A stretch of 64,000 bases of DNA from Erythroxylum novogranatense. Taxonomy: Eukaryota > Streptophyta > Magnoliopsida > Malpighiales > Erythroxylaceae. The position numbers and the translations under genes were made by a program. The notes beneath the pieces were generated by a model that had not been told where the DNA came from, did no database searches, and saw nothing but the letters and a program-made list of their open reading frames with translations. The stretch lies in NCBI GenBank assembly GCA_029891385.1, contig CM057231.1, forward strand, positions 62,231,103-62,295,102, given 5' to 3'. Below, piece after piece: positions 57,648-64,000 of the stretch. Position 1 is the first letter of the stretch. Each line of letters opens with the position of its first letter.

Positions 57648-57654
57648 TATAAAG
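57648..57654 (+). promoter_or_regulatory. TATA box, SIRE LTR
   Basis: TATAAAG in the context CCAAATATAAAGAGTGG, placed between the U3 array and the R-U5 part. Confidence 0.55.
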
Positions 57655-58142
57655 AGTGGATGATTTATGAAGAGACTACCTAAGTTCTACAAGTAAAAAA
57701 ATACTATTCTATTGCTCCAAAATTGCTCATTATTGTTCTTATCTTATTATACCATTGTATTGAGCTTTTTTCTTCAATCTTTATATTATTTTTCTTACAA
57801 TTTGAGTGACTAGTGAAAGGTCACGTGTGAGGTAGGATTTGTGCCGGAAAACAAATCGGGTGTAAAGGTTGCTCAAGCCGGAAATCAAGTGGAATTGTAA
57901 GAAGTTCACACTCAACTAAAAAGTGTGTAATAAAGTGGTTTGTAAAATCCTAAGTGGGAGCTTAGGTAGAGGACGTAGGTCTTAGCACTGAACCTCTATA
58001 AAAATAGTGTTTGCTCTTCTTCACTACTCTTTACATTTAATTTTGATTAAATTGTTTTTGTGTGAACTAACTTCTGATTTTATTGTAGAAAATTACAAAA
58101 AGCTTAAAGATCTATTCAACCCCCCCTTCTAGATCGTTTACA

Positions 58143-58364
58143 CCTACTGCTAAGGAAGTTACTCAAAAAAAGGCTACTCCTACTGATGTTCCACCAGTAA
58201 AATCAGCAGAAGTTAGTTAGATGAAGGCTACCCCTACTGTTGTTCAAAAGGAGAAACCGGCAGAACTTAGTCTGGTACAGACTACTCCTATGGATGTTCA
58301 ACAGGAAACAACAACAGAACTAAGTCTGGTGAAGGCTATTCCTACTAAGGTTCAACAGCAGGAA
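58143..58364 (+). pseudogene. Outer-element accessory frame, left part (repetitive protein)
   Basis: This encodes imperfect repeats of roughly 20 residues around AELSLV, with ATPT and DVQQE words (about four here). One in-frame TAG lies near 58219. It starts directly after the SIRE LTR and is cut at 58364 by X3; the same frame continues at 62112 with STELSLVQ. The function is unknown. By position (before a polypurine tract and LTR) it is an accessory frame of an LTR element, not a host gene. Confidence 0.6.
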
Positions 58365-61300
58365 TGTTGGCCCCTGAATTTTTATTTATTTATTTAAGCA
58401 TGTCTAAATTATTTTGAAGTATTGTCTAAATTATTTTGAGGTGTTAGTGCTTAAAGAAATGGAAATTAAATGAGGGATTAAGTTTAAATTAGAGTGGAGT
58501 AAGTTGTTAGAAATTAAAAGGAATAAAGTGGCTTAAGGGCAATTTGGGAAGTTTACTTATGTTTTTAAAGACTAAGGCTTTCATGGAGGGCTTCATTAGT
58601 CTTTTAGCTTAAATTAAAATAAAAAGGAAGAGAATTTAAAGAAGTGTAGTCGTATGTGAAGAGTGGAGGCTGAAATTGCAAGGGAAAAAGAAGAGAGGAC
58701 AAATGGCTAGTGAAGATTAGATATCAAAACTACGTAGTTTTGCATTAGGTTTTTAAGTAAAGAGATACAAAGTTTCTTAGTCATTTTAAAGAACCCTATG
58801 AAATTTCAAGGAGGAAGAAAAGAAGAGGGAGATTTCGGCTAAGTGGAGAAGAAGAAGAAGAAGAAGAAGAAGAGAGAAGAAGAAAGGTTAGGGCTTTAGT
58901 TTTCATCTTGATTTAGAAAGGAGAAGGAAAAAGGAGGGGAAAGGATCAAGCTTCCATTAGAAGCCAAAGGAGATTTTCGTGGGTTTCATCCCAAAGGTAA
59001 GAAAATATGAATTCTTTTGGAATTATGGATGGGTTTTAGTGTAAATAGCTTAAGTTAGGTATGGGTAAAGTTAGATGGGTTAATTTTCATGTTTTCATCT
59101 CTTTAGAATGGCCAATTTTGATATCTCATGTGGTATGGGATAATTTTGTGTTTGATGAAGGTCAAGAGAGAGAATTGGAGTGAAAGGAATGGCCAATTGT
59201 TCAAGCTCCTAGCTAAAGGAACAAGGTGGGTAGTATTTTAATGATTGAGATAATAAGCTACTCAATTGTTTTGAAATAAATGTTATCTAATGCTTTCAAA
59301 TGATTTATAAAGTTGTATAAATGATTCTTTGTGATGGATTGAACTTGTCTGAGATGTTTTTACATTTTGGAAATAATTGTGAAATGATTTGTGAAGTGAA
59401 AAAGTTTGGATACTTGATTTCGGAAAAATGACATTTTGGGAAATCATGTGAAAGTGAATATTTGCAAGAGCATTTGTGGCTAAAGTTTATGAATTGTGTG
59501 AATTATGTGATATGCATGCTTGTTTGAGTTTGTGGTGGTCCCTTAAGTGTGATAGGTGCACCTGTCTAATTATAGGCTTTTCCCGCCTGCCCGCTAGTGG
59601 CCATGGAGCTCCTCACGGATTCCCACATGTGTTCACTGCTACACATGACCGCTTTGCAGAAATGTGTAGTATGTCCCGATGGACCCACCCAAACCAACTT
59701 ATATGTGATTATGTGATATGCTTGTCTAAGTTGTTTTTGTATGTTATGTTGTTTTGTAAATGCTTTTGATAAATTGATTGACCACTTTCTCTGTGCTTAT
59801 GTGATCTTGATGTGTAATTGGTGTGATAAAATGAGTTTTACAAGAGGTTTTGATAAATTGAAAGTGTTTCGATCAATGTGATTTTGGATTTGGAAATGAA
59901 TGATGAAATGAAATTGTGAAAAGTTTTGATGATTTTGAAAGGTTTTTACCAATCTGAAAGTTGTTTTGAGAATGAGAAATAAAGAATGTTTTTGCTTATT
60001 TCTTAATTATTAAGTTGTTACCCACTGAGCCGTTGAGCTCACACCCTTTTCCCTCCACGGTGTGAGCGGAAACCGAAAGTTCTGATTGGGATTGAGGCAT
60101 CACCCCGATGCTTTTACTTTAGAAGTCATTTTTGGAAATAAAGTATTAGGTTTTTGGAGAATTGATTCACTCTGTATTTTGACATTTGACATTTTGGATT
60201 GTAATCGGGCTAAATGCCCTCTAAAGCTTTGTAAGAACTCATATTGTTCATGTAATGCAAGAGTGTTGGGTTTTAATGTAATTCATGTAATTTGCATATG
60301 TTTTATACAAATGCATCATTGTGTGGTTTGAATTGGTAAATAGAGTGGGTTGAGAATTGCTTTATGAATTGAGAATGATTAGAGATATAAGCTTGCGTTT
60401 GCTTCCATTTGAGTAGTTGTGGGATTTTTGGTTTTGGTTGGTAGTTGAAAGATTGAAGACTGTGAATATTAAGTTTTATGAAGGTGATGGTAATTGGATT
60501 GAAGTTTGGCTAGTTGAATATTCAAAGGAGGTGCTGTCAAATTTTTGCAAAATTTGACAGAAACTTCGCTTAGGTTTTAGACCCTCTTAGTGTTTGAATT
60601 GAATTGAGGTGTCTTCTTGAAGATTATAGTATTTGTTGAGAGCTTTCTAACGATATAGAATTTGTCACTTTTGGACTTAGGATGAAGAAGTTATGAGGAT
60701 GGGAGTACATTCAGTTACTGTTCATAATGCTATTTTACTGTTTCATTAGTCTTTATGTGAGCAGTGCCTTTGAGTGACTTTTTTATCTCTTTTAATGATG
60801 GAAATGACTTTTGCATCCTTCATGAAAGTTTTAAAGCATCTTGTTATCTTTCCATTGAGGTATTATATGCAAGTATTGGGGTTAGGAGTAAAAAGTTATG
60901 GGAATTGGAAGATAACAGTTACTGTACATTATGCTGGTTATATGGTTTGTGTTTATGATAGATTTGATGATTAATGATTGAAATTTTGTGGATTTGATTA
61001 ACCATTTAAGTTGTAATTTGTGAAGTTGGTGAGTTAAACTTAGAGTTTGAAGTGTTATGAAGTGTTTAGGCCTTAGAATGAGTGAATTTGAGAAGTATGC
61101 AAGTGTTTATAATGTGAGGTTGAAGTTTGGAAGCATTGGAAAGGCATTGGGGGCTTTGGGGAGCCCCAATGTCCATTAAACGAACATGGGAGTCCGTTAA
61201 ACGGACATTCTCGGGTGGAAAAACACCCCTTGGCCAGTCAATATTCATTAAACGGACATGCATGTCTATTTAACGGACTTTCTCGGGTCATTTGACATCC

Positions 61301-62106
61301 TGCACTCGATTCATGTCTGTTAAACGGACATGGATATCCGTTTAACCGACATCTACGGGAAAGATGGTGATTTTTGACATAGTTAGAGGCCGAATATAGT
61401 TTTTTAGTCTTCATGAGGGTTGTAGGTCTAGATGTCTTCTTTCTGATTGTTGAAAAACGAAATCAATCAGACATCTAAATTAAAAGTTATAGTAATCGCG
61501 CCAAAAGAGGTTCAATTTGTTTTTGGGTGTGAATATAGTCTATTCTTTTGGGCATAACTCCATTCAACCTCCACTTGAGGTGATTCTTAGACCATTAGGT
61601 TCCTAAGACATATTTTTTCCTCTCCATAAAAATTTGTACCATTTGGAGTTGAATTGGGGAAGTTTGTATTAAAGTAAATGAGAGGTCAGTTAGGAGAGCA
61701 TGTTTCAAGTATGAGCTCTCTTAGGCTTTTTAAGCATATATTGAGTTATATAGCTCCGTTTGAGGTGATTGTTGTTTCAAAACGAACTTGAGACTTAAAG
61801 ATACAATTTGTATGAATAATTCAACTTATGATTTTGATGGTTAAATAGTGTGCGCTCACCACGATTGTGGAGTGACGGCTAATGACCCTGCAAGGTAATA
61901 AGCACAAGGCTTCAGGACTCAGGAAGTTGGGCTCTAGAAATGGGGTCCAACAGATATTGTATCAGAGTAAGAGTGAAAGTGTTAAGATTTAAGCAGTTGG
62001 GTTTGGGACCCAACATTTTTGGTATCAAAGCAAGAAGAATTACAAGGAAACCACACTCAAGGATGACAGTATTTTGGTAAGAGTTGGATTCCGGAAATGG
62101 GATCCA
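58365..62106 (+). mobile_element. X3: gypsy-type LTR unit inserted in the outer frame
   Basis: It is flanked by AGGAA (58360-58364 and 62107-62111) and runs TGTTGG to GGATCCA. It shares blocks with X1, X2 and the LARD LTRs, but in another order: the GTTACCCAC block (60015) comes before the blocks with AAAGTTATGAGG (60540-60950). No coding domain was seen. Near its right end it has two LTR-end-plus-primer-site-like modules (end at 61952 followed by TATTGTATCAGAG; end at 62015 followed by TGGTATCAAAGC) before the real terminus at 62106. It is most simply a solo LTR with a complex end. Confidence 0.75.
61171..61350 (+). repeat. Array of GTCCGTTAAACGGACAT motifs in X3
   Basis: Six sites, with the TT of TTAAACGG at 61176, 61197, 61248, 61269, 61320 and 61341. 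Steps are exactly 21, 51, 21, 51 and 21 bp, so pairs recur every 72 bp. GTCCGTTAAACGGAC is an interrupted palindrome. The phrase CTCGGG marks the start of two of the gaps. Confidence 0.85.
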
Positions 62107-63073
62107 AGGAATCAACAGAACTTAGTTTGGTACAGGTTCAACAGGAGGAATCAGCGAAACTCAGTCTGGTTCAGTATAATTCCTCTCAACTTCTGAGGAA
62201 AGAAGATTTGAGAATCAGAATGATTGAAAAGGTTCAACCTGTAAATAAGGGGAGTACTTCAATAATTATCAGGGATACATCGAAGAGGTTAGCGAAGGTA
62301 TATTTAGAACCTATTTCGATAAATAGTTGTACATGACATCTGTTGAATGAAGATGAAAGGAAATTTTATGAGGCCTTGAGGTATGCTGGAACAAAACCAT
62401 ACCCGTAAAATGACCGATCTAGTACTTATTTACCCAATTCTGAGCAAACAAAGGATAAAGGTTGTACGGACCTTGACGAAGGAATCCATGGATATTAATA
62501 AGGGGAAGAAGAAACTATACCCAGAAGGCGTAACAGATGATCTGTCAATAGATCAGATTGTTGAAGAAGTACGGAGTATTGATGAAGCATGCTCTATAGA
62601 GAGGATGATGATGGGAACCTTCATTTCAACAGCTAGTAGTAGTGCAACAAAGAAAGATAAACATTGTCCAGTGGGGGGAACACTTACAGAAGGGACATTC
62701 ACTGAATCCCTTGTGGTGACAATTATGCGTATTAGGCCATTGTCTAATACATCTTCGATTCAAGAAGAAGCCCTACCCCTGCATGGAAGAGAAATGTTAA
62801 GACTACCAGCTCCTGATGACTTAGACCTTCCTGAACCCAACCTACCTGTTCAACCTCCTACCTGTTCAACCTCCTACCTTTTAGATTATTGAAGAATATG
62901 TTCCATCTTCAGACGCATATGTCACAACAATTGCTTTTGAAGAAGAACAACCGAAGGATGATGACCGACCCACCTCATCTTTTGACTTACAAGCAGAAGT
63001 AATGCACCTACGCAGAGAAGTCAATGAGTTAAAAGAGATGGTGAAAGAATTATTGAAGCGTCATCGATCATAA
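62107..63073 (+). pseudogene. Outer-element accessory frame, right part
   Basis: After the AGGAA duplicate the frame of the left part continues (STELSLVQVQQEE, then AKLSLVQ) to a TGA ending at 62336, with related sequence readable beyond it. The downstream half is open in another frame at 62383-62892 (EGVTDDLSIDQIVEEVRSI, then a proline-rich stretch). A third frame carries a C-terminal coiled coil (LQAEVMHLRREVNELKEMV) up to the TAA at 63071-63073. At least two frameshifts are needed. The coiled-coil ending is reminiscent of the other two accessory frames; no catalytic motif is seen. Confidence 0.55.
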
Positions 63074-63291
63074 TCATTTTTTATTAATAACAAATAGGGG
63101 GAGAAACGACACGGAGAAATGAAAGGGGGAGAAGAAAATTTTGAACAAGAAAGAAAAAGATAGGGGAGGAAGAGTAAGCAGAAAATGAAGAAGACAAAGT
63201 GAAGATATTTTCTTATTTCTCATCTATATATCGTTTTACAATTTTTCATCTTACTTGTATGATTATTTATTATCATTAAAACGGGGGAGAT
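63074..63291 (+). other. 3' non-coding region and polypurine tract of the outer element
   Basis: GGGGGAG blocks occur at about 63098, 63126 and 63283. The last, AAAACGGGGGAGAT, probably primes the 3' LTR. Confidence 0.6.
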
Positions 63292-63354
63292 TTTTAAATC
63301 AAAATGACTTTACGTAAATGATTTTGATGAAGTACAAATAATGAAAGAAGAAAA

Positions 63355-63625
63355 ACAGACAGAAGCTATTGAAAAGCATACGGAAGTTGAAAAGAAGACG
63401 AAAGCAAAAGCAGACAGAAGTTGAAAAATAGACGAAAGTAAAAACAGACGGAAGTTGAAAAGAAGACGAAAGCAAAAACAGATGGAAGTTGAAAAGCAGA
63501 CGGAAGCAAAAGCAGACGGAAGCAAAAGCAGATGAAAACCAAAAGCAGATGGAAGCAAAAGCAGATGAAAACCAAAAGCAGATGGAAGAAAAAGCAGACG
63601 ATGAAAAGCAGACGGAAGCGAATCG
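63355..63625 (+). repeat. Array of CAGACGGAAG motifs in U3
   Basis: AAAGCAGACGGAAG and variants (CAGATGGAAG, AAGACGAAAG) repeat about every 15-16 bp, ending about 120 bp before the TATA box. The minus-strand open frames here (rich in Phe, Cys and Ser) are products of the repeat. Confidence 0.8.
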
Positions 63626-63744
63626 CGTCTGAATCAAGAATCAGTTTAAGTTAGTTACAGAACTCAACTGAATAACCACTTCTTTCAAGAAACAAGATTA
63701 AAGAAGCAAGAAGCAAGAATCAAGAAGCAATTGAAGACGAAGAC

Positions 63745-63752
63745 TATAAATA
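63745..63752 (+). promoter_or_regulatory. TATA box, outer LTR
   Basis: TATAAATA in the context GACTATAAATATGAG, downstream of the motif array. Confidence 0.55.
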
Positions 63753-64000
63753 TGAGTCGAAGTCAAAGATTGAAAAAGTTACAAAATTTACAACAAGTTA
63801 CAAAAGCTTACTTGAGAGAAATTATTGTGCGAAACTTAGAGGTATTCTTTTCTGTAACAAAGCTCAAATATCTTTCAGTTTAATTTTGTACAGATAGCCT
63901 GCAGAGGCTAAGTGTGAAAGAATACTAACTGTAAGAGACCTGAAGATGCTCAGAGACAAATAATACTTGTAAAAGTTTAATTACTGTGTCAACTTCTCTT

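Larger units (their letters stand above)
11791..58142 (+). mobile_element. SIRE/Maximus-type Ty1/copia element, in three pieces
   Basis: Gag, protease and integrase lie at 11791-14443, a short pol piece at 43388-43652, and RT, RNase H, accessory frame and 3' LTR at 53158-58142. The gaps are accounted for by copia B (duplication CTAAA at 14439-14443 and 43388-43392) and the Athila-like element (duplication ATGAG at 43648-43652 and 53158-53162). The 5' LTR and start of gag are missing at the junction near 11790. The SIRE/Maximus call rests on gag wording, an extra frame after pol, and the LTR end with a C-rich CAACCCCCCCTTCTAG phrase. The element is dead. Confidence 0.8.
57033..58142 (+). mobile_element. 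3' LTR of the SIRE-type element
   Basis: 1110 bp from TGTTGGACC to GATCGTTTACA, including the C-rich CAACCCCCCCTTCTAG near its end. The right boundary is inferred from the CA end and from the reading frame of the outer element starting directly after it. CCTAC at 58143-58147 would be the target duplication, but the left copy is outside the window. Confidence 0.75.
63292..64000 (+). mobile_element. Start of the outer element's 3' LTR (runs off the window)
   Basis: Inferred from the preceding polypurine tract, a U3-like array and a TATA box 450 bp in. The first bases (TTTTTAAATC) do not show the expected TG, so the exact boundary is uncertain. It shares the palindrome TTTACGTAAA (63310-63319) with the SIRE LTR, which hints at a SIRE-related lineage. 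Confidence 0.5.

Noticed and set aside
63299..63637. Minus-strand frames rich in Phe, Cys and Ser
   Set aside because: They are translations of the 15-16-bp CAGACGGAAG repeat; no domain, no conservation in frame.

Overview
The window is a nested block of LTR retrotransposons from a plant, almost certainly a dicot; the species cannot be named from the sequence. No host gene, rRNA, tRNA gene or CRISPR array was found. The evidence for a plant is the element content: a SIRE/Maximus-type and an Angela/Tork-like Ty1/copia family, an Athila-type Ty3/gypsy element, Del/Tekay-like long LTRs, and primer-binding sites matching plant initiator tRNA-Met and tRNA-Asp. Coding regions are broken by stops and frameshifts, so most coding entries are pseudogenes.

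Layout. 1-4196 is a long gypsy-type LTR (X1) sitting in another LTR piece (X2, 4197-5147), which itself sits in the leader of copia copy A (5148-11790). A's 3' LTR breaks off at about 11790 against the gag of a SIRE-type element. The SIRE element runs 11791-58142 in three pieces (11791-14443, 43388-43652, 53158-58142). Two insertions split it: copia copy B with everything inside it (14444-43387, target duplication CTAAA) and a pol-less Athila-like element (43653-53157, duplication ATGAG). Copia B is itself split by a non-autonomous long-LTR element (LARD-like, 19505-29048, duplication TATTT, in the protease region) and by an inverted relative, copia C (32770-42403, minus strand, duplication AGGAT/AGGAC, in B's 3' LTR). 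To the right lies an outer element with a repetitive accessory reading frame (58143-58364 and 62107-63073), interrupted in frame by a gypsy-type LTR unit X3 (58365-62106, duplication AGGAA). The outer element's own 3' LTR begins near 63292 and leaves the window.

The least expected signal is a set of short-motif arrays, mostly with palindromic cores, in almost every element. The motif text differs between families (GTCGAC, CAGCTG/CAGACG, TTAAACGG, GCGGCGA, CGACCGA). In four families (Angela-like copia, SIRE, X3, Athila) the spacing is repeatedly about 20-22, 29-33 and 51 bp. LARD uses 18 bp; X1 and the outer LTR use about 15-16 bp. Arrays lie in LTRs upstream of the TATA box, in the leader between primer-binding site and gag, or just upstream of an accessory reading frame. 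Copies of one family keep the spacing while changing the repeated text at several sites together. The Athila-like and SIRE-type elements both carry, downstream of such an array, an accessory frame that resembles the plant transposon-protein domain PF20167. The copia leaders also carry four small hairpins whose stems show compensatory changes.

Caution: many one-base differences between related copies have the form CAG or CTG changed to CG. This may be a basecalling or assembly artefact at methylated CHG sites, and it could account for some of the frameshifts reported here.
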